Below, in pieces: positions 8,411 to 17,846 of a stretch of 64,000 bases of DNA. A program made the translations under genes and the position numbers. The stretch is from DATKAB01 sp964542745 (GTDB lineage Bacteria; Eisenbacteria; RBG-16-71-46). Every line of letters starts with the position of its first letter. Position 1 is the first letter of the stretch. The DNA lies in assembly GCA_964542745.1 (NCBI GenBank), contig CAZIVR010000004.1, forward strand, positions 1 to 64,000. The letters are read 5' to 3'. Under the pieces are notes generated by a model. It made no database searches, had not been told where the DNA came from, and saw only the letters and a list, made by a program, of their open reading frames with translations.

Positions 8411-9472
8411 TCAGGACAGCGACGCGACGGTCTTCTTGTCGAGCCGCTTCACGAGCGCCACCAGCAGCTTCACCGTGGCCTCGAAATCGCGCCGGTCGAT
8501 GATGCTCACGTGGCTGTGGATGTAGCGGGCCGGGACGCCCATCGAGAGGCTCGGCACGCCCTCGGCGTTCACGTGGATGCGGCCGGCGTCGGTGCCGCCC
8601 CGTTCGACGGACTCGAACTGGAGCGGGATCTTCGCCTTCTTCGCGGTGTCGATCACCAGATCCATGAGCGCCCGGTTCGGGATGCAGCTCGCGTCGTAGA
8701 CCACCACCAGCGGCCCGCCCCCGAGTTTCTCGTCCCCCTCGGTGCCCGGCGTGTCGTGGGCGATCCCGACGTCGAGCGCGATCGCCGCGTCGGGCCCGAC
8801 CTTGAACGCCGAGGTCTGCGCCCCGCGCAGCCCGACCTCCTCCTGCACGGTGGCCACCGCGTAGAGGGTGTTGGGGTGCGCCACGCCCTGCAGCCGCTTG
8901 GCGGTCTCGGCGGCGAGCGCGCAGCCGATGCGGTTGTCCCACGCCTTGGCGAGCAGCAGGTTGGGGTTGGCCATCACGGTGAAGGAGGAGTCGGGAACGA
9001 TCGGGTCACCGGGCCGGATGTCGAGCTTCTTCCGCACGTCCCAGTCCGAGGTGGCGCCCACGTCGATGAACATCTGGCGGATCTCGAGCACCTTCTTGCG
9101 CTCGTCGTCCTGGAGCTCGTGCGGGGGCTTGGAGCCCACCACGCCGATCACGTCGCCCTTGCGGGTCTTGATGATGAGGCGCTGGCCCAGCACCACGTGG
9201 CCCCACCAGCCGCCGAGGGGAAGGAACTTCACGAACCCTTCCTTGGTCACCGACTTCACCATGAAGCCGACCTCGTCGAGGTGCCCGGCCAGCATGATCC
9301 GGGGCCCGGCGACACTGCCCTTCTTCTCGCAGATGAAGCTGCCGAGGCGGTCCTGCGAAATCGCGCCGACGCCCTTGAGGTAGCGCCCCATCACGCCGGC
9401 GACGGCGTTCTCGGAGCCGGGCGTACCGTGGGCGTCAACGAGGTCCTTGAGGAAACTCAGCGTGGCATCCAT
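8411..9472 (-). CDS. M42 family metallopeptidase (glutamyl aminopeptidase-like)
   Basis: A cytoplasmic dinuclear zinc or cobalt aminopeptidase of the TET type, 353 residues. Visible metal and catalytic residues are His/Asp in LAGHLDEVGF, Asp in AKAWDNRIG, the Glu pair in VQEEVGLRGA, Asp in ALDVGIAHD and the late His in RYIHSHVS. The ATG at 9472 has GGAG at good spacing. It follows ddl by 16 bases, so co-transcription is likely. Confidence 0.95.
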   Translation of the reverse strand: MDATLSFLKDLVDAHGTPGSENAVAGVMGRYLKGVGAISQDRLGSFICEKKGSVAGPRIMLAGHLDEVGFMVKSVTKEGFVKFLPLGGWWGHVVLGQRLIIKTRKGDVIGVVGSKPPHELQDDERKKVLEIRQMFIDVGATSDWDVRKKLDIRPGDPIVPDSSFTVMANPNLLLAKAWDNRIGCALAAETAKRLQGVAHPNTLYAVATVQEEVGLRGAQTSAFKVGPDAAIALDVGIAHDTPGTEGDEKLGGGPLVVVYDASCIPNRALMDLVIDTAKKAKIPLQFESVERGGTDAGRIHVNAEGVPSLSMGVPARYIHSHVSIIDRRDFEATVKLLVALVKRLDKKTVASLS

Positions 9473-9488
9473 GGGATCTCCGTGGGGG

Positions 9489-10532
9489 TCAGGTTCGGGC
9501 CGCCGGATCGGCGGTTCCGGTGCGCGCCCGCCGCCGGGCCCGGTGCTCCTCGAGGGCCAGATCGAGCATGCGCTGCACCAGCTGGTCGTACGACATGCCC
9601 CGGGCCTTGGCCGCCATCGGCACCAGGCTGGTCGGCGTCATCCCGGGGATCGTGTTCACTTCGAGACAGTAGGCTTCGCCCTCGGGCGAAAGCCGGAAAT
9701 CCACGCGCGACGCCCCGCGGCAGCCGAGCGCGCGCGAGGCGCGCGCCCCCAGCTCCGAGACGCGCGACGCGACGGGCGCCGGCAGGTCGGCCGGGCAGAA
9801 GTAGTCGCTGCCCCCGGCCGTGTACTTGGCCTCGTAGTCGTAGTGGCCGTGCCGGGGGCGGATCTCCACGATCGGCAGCACCTCGTCGCCCAGCACCGCC
9901 ACGGTGAGCTCGCGGCCCGGGATGAAGCGCTCGAGCAGCACGTCGTTTCCGAAGCGCGCCGCCTCGCGGATCGCCTCCGGAAGCTGTTCGGCCTCGGTGA
10001 CGACGGTCAGCCCCATGGTCGAGCCCTCCGCGTTCGGCTTCACGACCAGCGGGTAGCCGCCGAGGCGCGCGACGTCCAGGTCGGGAAGCGGGCCCGTGAC
10101 CGTCACGAGCTGCCACTCGGGGGTCGGGATGCCCTCGTGGGCGAAGACCTTCTTCGACATCGCCTTGTCCATCGCGAGCGCGCTCGCGAGCACGCCCGAG
10201 CCCGTGTAGGGCTTGCCGGTCAGGTCGAGGAGCGCCTGCACCGTGCCGTCCTCGCCCTCGCCGCCGTGGAGCGCGAGGAAGATCACCTCGGCGTCGTGCA
10301 CCGGGCGCGAGTCGTGGACGAGCGCGACGGTTCCCGGCCCCCCGGACCCCGCCTCCCCGGCCGGGAGCGCGGCGCGTTCCTCTTCGCCGGGGGGCAGCAC
10401 GCGCCCGCTCGCCGTGTCCACCGAGGACACGTCGTGTCCCAGGTTGCGCAGCGACTGGGCGATGCCGCGGCCGGTGCGCAGCGAGATCTCGCGCTCGGAC
10501 GACCGACCGCCCATGAGGACCGTCACCTTCAT
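9489..10532 (-). CDS. ddl: D-alanine--D-alanine ligase
   Basis: ATP-grasp ligase that makes D-Ala-D-Ala for peptidoglycan precursors, 347 residues. The N-terminus VTVLMGGRSSEREISLRTG is typical. LALHGGEGEDGTVQALLDL, VVKPNAEGSTMG and the metal-binding C-terminal LEVNTIPGMTPTS are all present. I start at the ATG at 10532, with GGAGA eight bases upstream; the longer open frame upstream is Arg-rich non-coding read-through. It sits between gltX and the M42 peptidase. Confidence 0.96.
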   Translation of the reverse strand: MKVTVLMGGRSSEREISLRTGRGIAQSLRNLGHDVSSVDTASGRVLPPGEEERAALPAGEAGSGGPGTVALVHDSRPVHDAEVIFLALHGGEGEDGTVQALLDLTGKPYTGSGVLASALAMDKAMSKKVFAHEGIPTPEWQLVTVTGPLPDLDVARLGGYPLVVKPNAEGSTMGLTVVTEAEQLPEAIREAARFGNDVLLERFIPGRELTVAVLGDEVLPIVEIRPRHGHYDYEAKYTAGGSDYFCPADLPAPVASRVSELGARASRALGCRGASRVDFRLSPEGEAYCLEVNTIPGMTPTSLVPMAAKARGMSYDQLVQRMLDLALEEHRARRRARTGTADPAART

Positions 10533-10590
10533 CCCCGAATCTCCGTGTTCGATTGCCGGCCCGCGCGGGGCCGCCCGGCCGCGCCCGCGC

Positions 10591-12033
10591 TCAGGAGGAG
10601 GCCGCGCGGAGCCTCGACACGCACGCCGCCCGGCCGAGCGCCAGCGCGACCTGAGGCAGCTCCGGGCCGTGCGTCCTGCCGGTGAGCGCGGCACGCACCG
10701 GCTGGAACAGGTCGCGACCCTTGAGGCCGAGCCGCTTTCCGGCCGATTGAAGCGCGGATTTGAACACTTCCCCGCTCCAGTCGGCAAGCCCCTCCAGGTC
10801 GGCGGCCAGCTCCGCGCACAGCCGGCGCGCCGGCGCGCCGGCCAGCGCGGCCGCGGCCTCCGGGTCGGGGCTCACGCGTTCCGCCAGGTAGGGCTCGAGC
10901 TCGGCCGGCAGCTCCGCGAGCGTCGCCACGTTGCCGCGAACCAGCTCGAGCAGGCCCTCGAGCCGGCCGGCGGGCAGCGCGCGCGCCGTCTCGGGGAGGA
11001 ACTCGCCGGCCCACGCGCGCAGTTCGGCGCCGCTGGCGTGGTGCAGGACGTGGGCGTTCATCCAGCGGAGCTTGTCGCGGTCGAAGATCGAGCCGCTCCG
11101 GCCCACGCGCTCGAGCGAGAACTCGCGCAGCAGCTCCTCCCGCGACAGGATCTCGCGCTCGTCGGCGGTGTGGAACCCGAGCAGGGCCAGGTAGCTGAGC
11201 ATGGCCTCCGGCACGAAGCCCGCCCGCCGCCAGTCCGACACCGCGACCGCGGCTTCGCCCTCGCGCTTGCTCATCTTGGTGCGGTCCGGGTTCAGGATCA
11301 GCGCGAGGTGGGCGAACACCGGGGCGTCGCGTTCGAGGGCGGCGTACAGCATGAGCTGGCGGGCGGTGTTCGGCAGGTGCTCCTCGGCGCGGATCACGTG
11401 GCTGATCGCCATGGCCGCGTCGTCCACCACGCAGGCGAAGTTGTAGGTCGGCAGCCCGTTCGACCGCAGCAGCACGAAATCCCCCACCATCCCGGCCGGG
11501 AACCGCACCTCGCCGCGCACCGCGTCGTGGAGCGTCCAGTCGCGCGCCTCGACGGCGAACCGCACGCTCTCGGGCCGGCCCGCCGCCCGCGCCGCCTCGC
11601 GCTCGGGCAACGACAGGTGCCGGCAGTGCCCGCCGTAGTGCGGGGGCCGGCCGGCCGCGCGCGCCGCCTCGCGCCACGATTGCAGGTCCGCGTCGGTGCA
11701 GAAGCAGGGGTAGGCGAACCCGCGCGCCACGAGGTGCTCGGCCTCCTCCCGGTAGCGGGCGAGCCGCTCGCTCTGGCGGTAGGGACCGTGGGCGCCGCCC
11801 ACGTCCGGGCCCTCGTCCCAGTCGAGCCCGAGCCAGCGCAGGTCCTCGAGCACCCCGCGCTCGCTGGCCTCGTCGTTGCGCGCGACGTCGGTGTCCTCGA
11901 TCCGCAGCACGAAACGGCCGCCGTGCTGGCGCGCGAACAGCCAGTTGAAGTAGGCGGTGCGGGCCCCGCCCACGTGGAGCCAGCCGGTCGGGCTCGGGGC
12001 GAATCGGACGCGGACCGCGGGGGAGGCGGACAT
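10591..12033 (-). CDS. gltX: glutamate--tRNA ligase
   Basis: Class I synthetase that charges tRNA-Glu (and possibly tRNA-Gln, if the genome uses the amidotransferase route), 480 residues. RFAPSPTGWLHVGGARTA is the HIGH region, and RTKMSKREGEAAV is the KMSKS loop. The anticodon-binding helical domain ends the protein. The ATG at 12033 follows the spermidine-synthase-like gene by 11 bases. The zinc-type cysteines of the E. coli enzyme are only partly present (YPCFCTDADL). Confidence 0.97.
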   Translation of the reverse strand: MSASPAVRVRFAPSPTGWLHVGGARTAYFNWLFARQHGGRFVLRIEDTDVARNDEASERGVLEDLRWLGLDWDEGPDVGGAHGPYRQSERLARYREEAEHLVARGFAYPCFCTDADLQSWREAARAAGRPPHYGGHCRHLSLPEREAARAAGRPESVRFAVEARDWTLHDAVRGEVRFPAGMVGDFVLLRSNGLPTYNFACVVDDAAMAISHVIRAEEHLPNTARQLMLYAALERDAPVFAHLALILNPDRTKMSKREGEAAVAVSDWRRAGFVPEAMLSYLALLGFHTADEREILSREELLREFSLERVGRSGSIFDRDKLRWMNAHVLHHASGAELRAWAGEFLPETARALPAGRLEGLLELVRGNVATLAELPAELEPYLAERVSPDPEAAAALAGAPARRLCAELAADLEGLADWSGEVFKSALQSAGKRLGLKGRDLFQPVRAALTGRTHGPELPQVALALGRAACVSRLRAASS

Positions 12034-12044
12034 GGGCCGCGATA

Positions 12045-12752
12045 CTAGCGGCTCGGGCCCGCGGCTGTCCCCGGGCGCGCGGAGCGGCGCGTCGCGATCC
12101 ACAGGGTGTGCCGCCCGCCCCGATCGCGGCGCGCGCGCACCGTCTCCTCCGCGACCCGGAAGCCCGCCTCGCCGAGCCGCCGCGCGAAGCCGCGGTCGGG
12201 GGCGACCGACCACACCCCGAGCACGCCCCCGGGCCGCAGCGCCCGCCGCGCGGCGCGCAGGCCCGGGCCCGAATAGAGCCGGTCGTTCGAGGCGCGCGTC
12301 AGGCCGTTCGGGCCGTTGTCCACGTCGAGCAGGATCGCGTCGAAGGCCGCGTCGCTTCCGCGAATCGCCTCGGCCACGTCGCCCTCGCGCACCTCGACGC
12401 GGCGGTCCTCGAGCGGCCTCCCGGCGAGATCGGCGAGGGGCCCGCGGTTCCACCCGACCAGCTCCGGCACCAGCTCGCACACCACCACCGAGGCCGCAGG
12501 CGGGAGCCGGCGCAGGGCGGCCGCCAGCGTGTAGCCCATGCCGAGCCCGCCCACCAGCACGCGCGCGCCCGCGGTCGCGGCGAGGGCGGCGAGCGCGCGC
12601 TCGGCCAGCGCCTCCTCCGAACCGTGCGCCGCGCTGCTCATCAGGGCGCGCGCGCCGACGCGGATCACGAACTCGCGGTCGCGCTGCGCCAGCACCAGCG
12701 GCGCCTCTTCCCCGGGCACCGCCGCCCGCGCGATCTCGCGCCAGGGAATCAT
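12045..12752 (-). CDS. spermidine synthase-like SAM-binding protein
   Basis: A 235-residue Rossmann-fold protein of the spermine/spermidine-synthase group. ARVLVGGLGMGYTLAAALR is the nucleotide-binding glycine loop. VVVCELVPELVGWNRGPLA follows, and FDAILLDVDNGPNGL is the acidic active-site strand. A polyamine role is not certain: many short members of this group in bacteria are uncharacterised methyltransferase-like proteins. It lies between ysxC and gltX. Confidence 0.8.
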   Translation of the reverse strand: MIPWREIARAAVPGEEAPLVLAQRDREFVIRVGARALMSSAAHGSEEALAERALAALAATAGARVLVGGLGMGYTLAAALRRLPPAASVVVCELVPELVGWNRGPLADLAGRPLEDRRVEVREGDVAEAIRGSDAAFDAILLDVDNGPNGLTRASNDRLYSGPGLRAARRALRPGGVLGVWSVAPDRGFARRLGEAGFRVAEETVRARRDRGGRHTLWIATRRSARPGTAAGPSR

Positions 12753-12795
12753 CGCGCCGCTCCGGGCGGAGGCGCCGCGCCCCCGCGGCCCGGCG

Positions 12796-13395
12796 TCACG
12801 ACCCGGCGGCCGCCGCCAGGGCCCGCTGGATCCAGCCCAGCAGCTCCTTTCGGCCCTCGCCGGTCTCGCTGGAGTAGGGAATCGGCGGCTCGCTGCCCGG
12901 GAGCTCGAGGCTTTCCGCCAGAGCGCGCAGCGCGCGCTGCCGCTCCATCGCGCGCATCTTGTCCACCTTGGTGGCGACCAGGCAGTGCGGCAGCTTCTCG
13001 AGCCTCAGCCAGCGGACCATCTCGCGGTCGTCGCGGGAGGGCTCGTGGCGGGAGTCCACGAGCTGGATCACCGCCGTCAGCTGGCGGCGCGAGTCGAGGT
13101 ACTCGCGCATCATCCGCCGCCACTGGTTCTGGGCCGAGGCCGGGGCCTTCGCGTATCCGTAGCCCGGCAGGTCCACGAGGTGGAAGCCTCCGTTGACGAG
13201 GAAATAGTTCAGCCGCTGGGTCTTCCCCGGAATGCTCGAAACCTTCACGAGGCGCTTCCGGCCGAGCAGCGAGTTGAGGAGCGAGGACTTCCCCACGTTG
13301 GACCGCCCGGAGACGGCGATCTCGGGCCGGTTCCCGGTGGGGCACTCCCCGGCGCCGCCCGCGCTGAGCACGAACTCGACCGATTCGATCTTCAC
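12796..13395 (-). CDS. ysxC: ribosome biogenesis GTP-binding protein YsxC/EngB
   Basis: A small TrmE-Era-type GTPase needed for large-subunit assembly, about 199 residues. G1 is GRSNVGKSS, the switch is SSIPGKTQRLNY, G3 is DLPGYGYA and G4 is ATKVDKM. The GTG at 13395 has GGAGG eight bases upstream. An upstream ATG at 13437 would add an unconserved tail. Confidence 0.95.
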   Translation of the reverse strand: MKIESVEFVLSAGGAGECPTGNRPEIAVSGRSNVGKSSLLNSLLGRKRLVKVSSIPGKTQRLNYFLVNGGFHLVDLPGYGYAKAPASAQNQWRRMMREYLDSRRQLTAVIQLVDSRHEPSRDDREMVRWLRLEKLPHCLVATKVDKMRAMERQRALRALAESLELPGSEPPIPYSSETGEGRKELLGWIQRALAAAAGS

Positions 13396-13468
13396 GAGGA
13401 GCCTCCGCGGGGCGGATCCGGCGGAGGGACCGCGCACCCGGGAGGTCCGGGCCGGCCGCCGCGCGCCC

Positions 13469-13948
13469 TCAAACCTTCTCGACCGTCACCACCGCCATCG
13501 CGGCGATGCCTTCGCCGCGGCCGATCGCGCCGAGCGTCTCGTTCGTCGTGGCCTTGACCGACACCTCGGCGATCCCGAGGCGCAGCGCCTGCGCGATGTT
13601 CACGCGCATCGCCTGCCGGTGCGGGGCGATCTTCGGCGCCTCGGCCAGCAGCGTGGCGTCCACGAACGTCGCCCGGTAGCCGCGCCCCTCGGCGAGCGCG
13701 CGGATCAGGCCGAGGATCTCGAGGCTCGAGGCGTCCTTCCAGCGCGGGTCGCCGGGCGGGAAGTGATCCCCGAGGTCGCCGAGCGCGGCGGCGCCGAGCA
13801 GCGCGTCGCCGATCGCGTGCAGCAGCACGTCGGCGTCGCTGTGGCCGACGAGGCCGAAGGGGCTCTCGATCCGCACGCCGCCCAGCACCAGCGGCCGGCC
13901 CGCGGCCGTGCGATGGATGTCGTAGCCGATTCCGGTGCGGATCGCCAT
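13469..13948 (-). CDS. ispF: 2-C-methyl-D-erythritol 2,4-cyclodiphosphate synthase
   Basis: Fifth step of the MEP isoprenoid pathway: it cyclises CDP-ME 2-phosphate to MEcPP with loss of CMP. 159 residues, full length. GIGYDIHR and GHSDADVLLHAI hold the zinc ligands, and the ATTNETLGAIGRGEGIAAMA tail is typical. The ATG at 13948 is preferred over a GTG six bases earlier because GGGAGGG lies at better spacing. It follows ispD by about 55 bases. Confidence 0.97.
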   Translation of the reverse strand: MAIRTGIGYDIHRTAAGRPLVLGGVRIESPFGLVGHSDADVLLHAIGDALLGAAALGDLGDHFPPGDPRWKDASSLEILGLIRALAEGRGYRATFVDATLLAEAPKIAPHRQAMRVNIAQALRLGIAEVSVKATTNETLGAIGRGEGIAAMAVVTVEKV

Positions 13949-14003
13949 CCCCACTCCCTCCCCTCGTGCAGGACCCGCCGCGGCGCGCGGCGCGTGCTTC
14001 CTT

Positions 14004-14687
14004 CTAGCGGCTCTCCGCCCGCGACCGCAACCAGGCCTCGGCCAGCCGGAGGTCGTCGGGCGTCGTGATCTTCAGGTTCATGGGATCGCCGGGAGTGATC
14101 CGCACGCGGTGCCCGAGGGCCTCGACCAGCGCGGCGTCGTCGGTCGCCACCGTCGCGCCCGCCGCCTCGTGGGCCGCCAGCAGCCAGTCGCGGCGGAACG
14201 CCTGCGGCGTCTGCGCGCGCCACAGCCCGGCGCGCGGCACGGTCTGCTCGACCACCCCGAGGCTCACGCGCTTCAGCGTGTCCTCCACCGGCACCGCCGC
14301 CAGCGCCGCGCCGTGGGTCCGGGCGTCGGCGATCACGCGCGCGACCAGCGCCGGCTCGACCAGCGCGCGCGCGCAGTCGTGCACCGCGACGTGCGTGACG
14401 TCCCCGGGGAGCGGGTGGAGCCCGCGCGCCACCGAGTGCTGGCGCTCCTTGCCGCCCTCGCTCCACGCCAGGATCTTGCGCGGCGCGAGCCCGCTCGCCG
14501 CGAGCAGGTCGCGGAGCTTCGCCGAGGGCCCCACCATCACGATCGCGTCCACGGCGTCGCAGCGTTCGAGCGCCTCGAGGCTCCACGTGAACAGCGGGCG
14601 CCCGGCGAGCGGCGCCAGGGCCTTGTCCACGCCGAGCCCGAGCCGTTCGCCCTTCCCCGCGCACAGCAGGATCGCGGCGACGCTCAC
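14004..14687 (-). CDS. ispD: 2-C-methyl-D-erythritol 4-phosphate cytidylyltransferase
   Basis: Third step of the MEP pathway: it transfers CMP to MEP. 227 residues, with the nucleotide loop AAILLCAGKGERLG, VAVHDCARALV and the RAQTPQAFRRDWLL signature. The GTG at 14687 overlaps the TGA of ybaK by four bases, which fixes the start and suggests translational coupling. Together with ispF it indicates the DXP route for isoprenoids. Confidence 0.96.
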   Translation of the reverse strand: MSVAAILLCAGKGERLGLGVDKALAPLAGRPLFTWSLEALERCDAVDAIVMVGPSAKLRDLLAASGLAPRKILAWSEGGKERQHSVARGLHPLPGDVTHVAVHDCARALVEPALVARVIADARTHGAALAAVPVEDTLKRVSLGVVEQTVPRAGLWRAQTPQAFRRDWLLAAHEAAGATVATDDAALVEALGHRVRITPGDPMNLKITTPDDLRLAEAWLRSRAESR

Positions 14688-15169
14688 GACACCCTCGCCA
14701 CGCGGCCGCCCGAGAGCCGCGGCAGGTCGGGCGGATCGAGGCGAAACAGGGCGTTCGGGTGCCCGGCCGCCGCCCACACCGCTTCGAGCGCGAGCAGGTC
14801 TTCGTCCACCAGCGTGACCATCTCGGTGGCGTGGCCGAGCGGCGGGATGCCGCCGATCGCGTAGCCCGTGACCTCGCGCACGAAGTCGGGCGTGGCCCGG
14901 CCGATCGGCTGCCCGATCAGCGCGGCCACCGCGGCCTCGTTCACGCGGTTGGCGCCGCTCGCGATCACCAGCACACCGCGCCCGTCCGCGGCGCGGAACA
15001 CGATGGACTTGGCGATCTGCGCGACGTCGCAGCCCACCTCGCGCGCCGCGTCGGCGGAGGTGCGCACCGGCACCTGGAGCTCGAAGACCTCGTACGCGAA
15101 GCCGCGAGCGCGGATCGCGTCCTGCACCTTCTGGGCGCTCGCGTGGAGCGGAGGCGCAGCGCCGTTCAC
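14684..15169 (-). CDS. YbaK/EbsC (prolyl-tRNA editing deacylase-like) protein
   Basis: A 161-residue stand-alone aminoacyl-tRNA deacylase-type domain. The family clears mischarged tRNAs such as Cys-tRNA-Pro or Ala-tRNA-Pro. The conserved lysine occurs in CDVAQIAKSIVFRA, with ASGANRVNEAAVAAL and GYAIGGIPPLGH following. The GTG at 15169 overlaps the radA TGA by four bases, and its own TGA overlaps ispD by four bases, so all three are probably one transcript. The exact substrate cannot be assigned. Confidence 0.92.
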   Translation of the reverse strand: MNGAAPPLHASAQKVQDAIRARGFAYEVFELQVPVRTSADAAREVGCDVAQIAKSIVFRAADGRGVLVIASGANRVNEAAVAALIGQPIGRATPDFVREVTGYAIGGIPPLGHATEMVTLVDEDLLALEAVWAAAGHPNALFRLDPPDLPRLSGGRVARVS

Positions 15170-16809
15170 GCCCCGGGTTCCTCGCCGCCGCGACCGCCGT
15201 CCGGCGCGTCCGCTCCGCCCCGCGGGAGCGCCGCCGCGGGCCGCCGCGCGCGGGCGTCCTCGCGGATCCGGCCCGCGATGTGGCCCTCGGGACGCGGCCC
15301 GGCGCCCGGAGCCCCGCGTCCGCCCGTGGCGGCGTTCCGCGCGGGCGGCGTCACCTTCTCCCCGAGCAGACGTTCGATGGCCTCGGCCAGGGTCGCGAGG
15401 GGCACCACCTCGAGCGACGCTCCCTTGAGCCCCACCGCCTGCGCCGACGGCACCCCGGCCCGCGCGAAGCCGAGGCGCGCCGCCTCGTGCACTCTTGTCT
15501 CGAGGCGCGAGGCCCGGCGCAGGTCGCCCGACAGGCTCACCTCGCCGATCGCGACGGTGCCCGGCAGCACCGGGCGGCTCCGGAACGACGACGCCACGGC
15601 GAGCGCCACGCCGAGATCGGTACCCGGCTCGTCGAGCGAGATGCCGCCCGTCACGGTCACGAACACGTCGTGCCGGCCGAGGCGCAGGCCCACCCGCCGT
15701 TCGAGCACCGCGAGCAGCACCGCCAGCCGCTTCGAGTCGAAGCCGTTGGTCACGCGCTGGGGCGTGGCGTAGAAGGACGTCGAGACCAGCGCCTGCACCT
15801 CGACCAGCAGCGGGCGCGAACCCTCGAGGCTCGCCACCACCGCCGACCCGGGGGAGTCGGAGCCGCCCGCGGCCCCGCGCGACAGGAACGCCTCGCTGGG
15901 ATTCGCCACCTCGCGCAGCCCGGCGTCGGTCATCTCGAACACGCCCAGCTCGTGGGTGGCGCCGAATCGGTTCTTCGCGGCCCGCAGCACGCGGTAGTGC
16001 TGGTAGCGTTCGCCCTCGAGGTAGAGCACCGCGTCCACCATGTGCTCGAGCACGCGCGGGCCCGCGACCGCGCCGTCCTTGGTGACGTGGCCCACCAGGA
16101 ACACGGCGGTCCCGGTGGCCTTGGCGTAGTGCATGAGCGAGAGCCCGCACTCGCGCACCTGCGTGACGCTGCCGGGGCCGCCTTCGAGGTCGCCGCGCGT
16201 CAGGGTCTGCACCGAGTCCGCGATCATCACGTGGGGCGCGACCCGCGAGGCGGCGTCGAGCACCGTCTCGATCTCGGTCTCGCAGTAGAGGAGCAGGGAC
16301 CCGGGGATTTCGCCCAGCCGCTCGGCGCGCAGCCGCACCTGGCGCTCGCTCTCCTCGCCCGAAACGTAGAGCACGCGGTGGCCGTCGGCGGCGAGGCGCC
16401 GCGCCAGCTGGAGCAGGAGCGTGCTCTTGCCGATCCCGGGATCCCCGCCGACCAGAATGAGCGAACCGGGAACCACGCCTCCCCCGAGCACCCGGTCCAT
16501 CTCGGCGAGCCCGGTCGTGACCCGCGGCACGTCGGCGGCCTCGACTTCGGCGAGCGGGCGGGGCCCGGCGGAGAATCCCGCGGCGACCCCGGCGCTGGAG
16601 CGCCCGGTGGGCGCGGAGCCCGCGGCCGGCGCCCACCGCGCGCGCGCCGCACCCCCGCCGCGGGAAGCGCCACCCTTCGCGGCGGGGACCGCGGCCGGCG
16701 CCTCGGCCGCGCTGTTCCAGGCGCCGCACGCCGAGCAGCGCCCGAACCACTTCGCCTCCTCGTGTCCGCAGCTGGTGCAGAAGAAGTGGGGCTTCGCCGC
16801 CTTCGCCAT
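15166..16809 (-). CDS. radA: DNA repair protein RadA
   Basis: A RecA-like branch-migration ATPase, 547 residues. The N-terminal zinc finger is CTSCGHEEAKWFGRCSACG, Walker A is GGDPGIGKSTLLLQ, the RadA-specific KNRFG is in AKNRFGATHELGVFEM, and a Lon-like C-terminal domain follows. It is roughly 90 residues longer than the usual ~455. The extra length lies in an Ala/Gly linker after the zinc finger and a charged C-terminal tail. The ATG at 16809 gives the finger at residue 12. Confidence 0.95.
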   Translation of the reverse strand: MAKAAKPHFFCTSCGHEEAKWFGRCSACGAWNSAAEAPAAVPAAKGGASRGGGAARARWAPAAGSAPTGRSSAGVAAGFSAGPRPLAEVEAADVPRVTTGLAEMDRVLGGGVVPGSLILVGGDPGIGKSTLLLQLARRLAADGHRVLYVSGEESERQVRLRAERLGEIPGSLLLYCETEIETVLDAASRVAPHVMIADSVQTLTRGDLEGGPGSVTQVRECGLSLMHYAKATGTAVFLVGHVTKDGAVAGPRVLEHMVDAVLYLEGERYQHYRVLRAAKNRFGATHELGVFEMTDAGLREVANPSEAFLSRGAAGGSDSPGSAVVASLEGSRPLLVEVQALVSTSFYATPQRVTNGFDSKRLAVLLAVLERRVGLRLGRHDVFVTVTGGISLDEPGTDLGVALAVASSFRSRPVLPGTVAIGEVSLSGDLRRASRLETRVHEAARLGFARAGVPSAQAVGLKGASLEVVPLATLAEAIERLLGEKVTPPARNAATGGRGAPGAGPRPEGHIAGRIREDARARRPAAALPRGGADAPDGGRGGEEPGA

Positions 16810-16892
16810 CTCTCGTTTCTCCCCGGGGGCGGGTTGCGGGCCGCCGGCCCGATGCCCTGCCGGACGGGCGCGTCGCCCGGCCGCGCGGAATC

Positions 16893-17786
16893 CTAGAATA
16901 TCTTCACCGTCAGGTACTTCTTCGGATTGGCCTTGATGTCGGCGATCAGCGCCTTGAGCTCGCCGATCGCGGCGCGGGTCTCGTCGTACATCCGGTCGTC
17001 GTTGACGAGCTTGCCGAGGGTGCCCTGGCCGCGGTCGAGCTTGCCGCTCACGCTCTGGAGGCTCGCGCGCAGCGAGTCGAGGCGTCCCGAGAGCCGGTCG
17101 AGCTTTTCGGCCGACGAGGCGAAATGGTCGAGCGCGCGCTTCAACTCCGCTTCGCGGTCGGCGGTGAGCGTGCGCGCGGTGCGGGCGGTCGCGCCGAGAT
17201 CGGCCGTGATGGTCTTGAGCGAGGTGCGGCTGTCCGCCGCCATGCGGCGCAGGTCCTCGCTCGCCGCCCGGAAGTTCTTGAGCGTCTCGGTGAAGTTGCC
17301 GTCCTCGCTGAGGGTGCTCGCCACGCTCTCGAGCTGGGTCGCGAGGGTGGCGATCGAGCCCACCGTGCCGCCGAGCCCGGCCGCGACCTCGGGCAGGCCC
17401 ATCTCGTACACGCCGCGAATGGTGTCGCGCTCGGTGTAGGGATCGCCGGTGGACCGCAGCGTCACCGCGATCACCTTCTCCCCCATCATGCCGACGTTCC
17501 GGATCGAGACGTCGCAGTCGCGCGTGAGCTGGAGGTCGGAGGACAGCACGAGGTTCACGATCACCCCGTCGGGGACCAGGTCCACCTTCTGGACGTCCCC
17601 CCGCCGGATGCCGTTGACCTGCACTTCGTCGGCCGCGGCGAGCCCCCCGGTCTGAGGGAAGTGCACGCGCCAGACGCGCTGGTGGCGCGTCACCGACAGC
17701 TCCTTGAGCCAGACCACGCCCCACACCAGGATCGCCAGCGCGGCGAGCACCGTGAGGCCCACCTGGATCTCGGTTCTGCGACTCAT
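16893..17786 (-). CDS. mlaD: MlaD family MCE protein (lipid transport, periplasmic)
   Basis: Substrate-binding subunit of an Mla-type phospholipid ABC transporter, 297 residues. One N-terminal membrane anchor (VGLTVLAALAILVWGVVWL) is followed by a single MCE domain (GGLAAADEVQVNGIRRGDV, IRNVGMMGEKVIAV). A long helical, likely coiled-coil tail with repeated LESVASTLSEDG-type heptads follows. Such tails can form trans-periplasmic channels in larger MCE proteins. It follows mlaF by 60 bases on the same strand. Confidence 0.93.
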   Translation of the reverse strand: MSRRTEIQVGLTVLAALAILVWGVVWLKELSVTRHQRVWRVHFPQTGGLAAADEVQVNGIRRGDVQKVDLVPDGVIVNLVLSSDLQLTRDCDVSIRNVGMMGEKVIAVTLRSTGDPYTERDTIRGVYEMGLPEVAAGLGGTVGSIATLATQLESVASTLSEDGNFTETLKNFRAASEDLRRMAADSRTSLKTITADLGATARTARTLTADREAELKRALDHFASSAEKLDRLSGRLDSLRASLQSVSGKLDRGQGTLGKLVNDDRMYDETRAAIGELKALIADIKANPKKYLTVKIF

Positions 17787-17846
17787 GTGCCTCCTTCGTG
17801 ACTCCGGCCGCGGACCCGGCGCGCGGCGCCGCGGGCCGCTCCCGGC

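Noticed and set aside
12045..12752. Assignment as true spermidine synthase (speE)
   Set aside because: Only the nucleotide fold and the acidic strand are clear; decarboxylated-SAM specificity cannot be supported.
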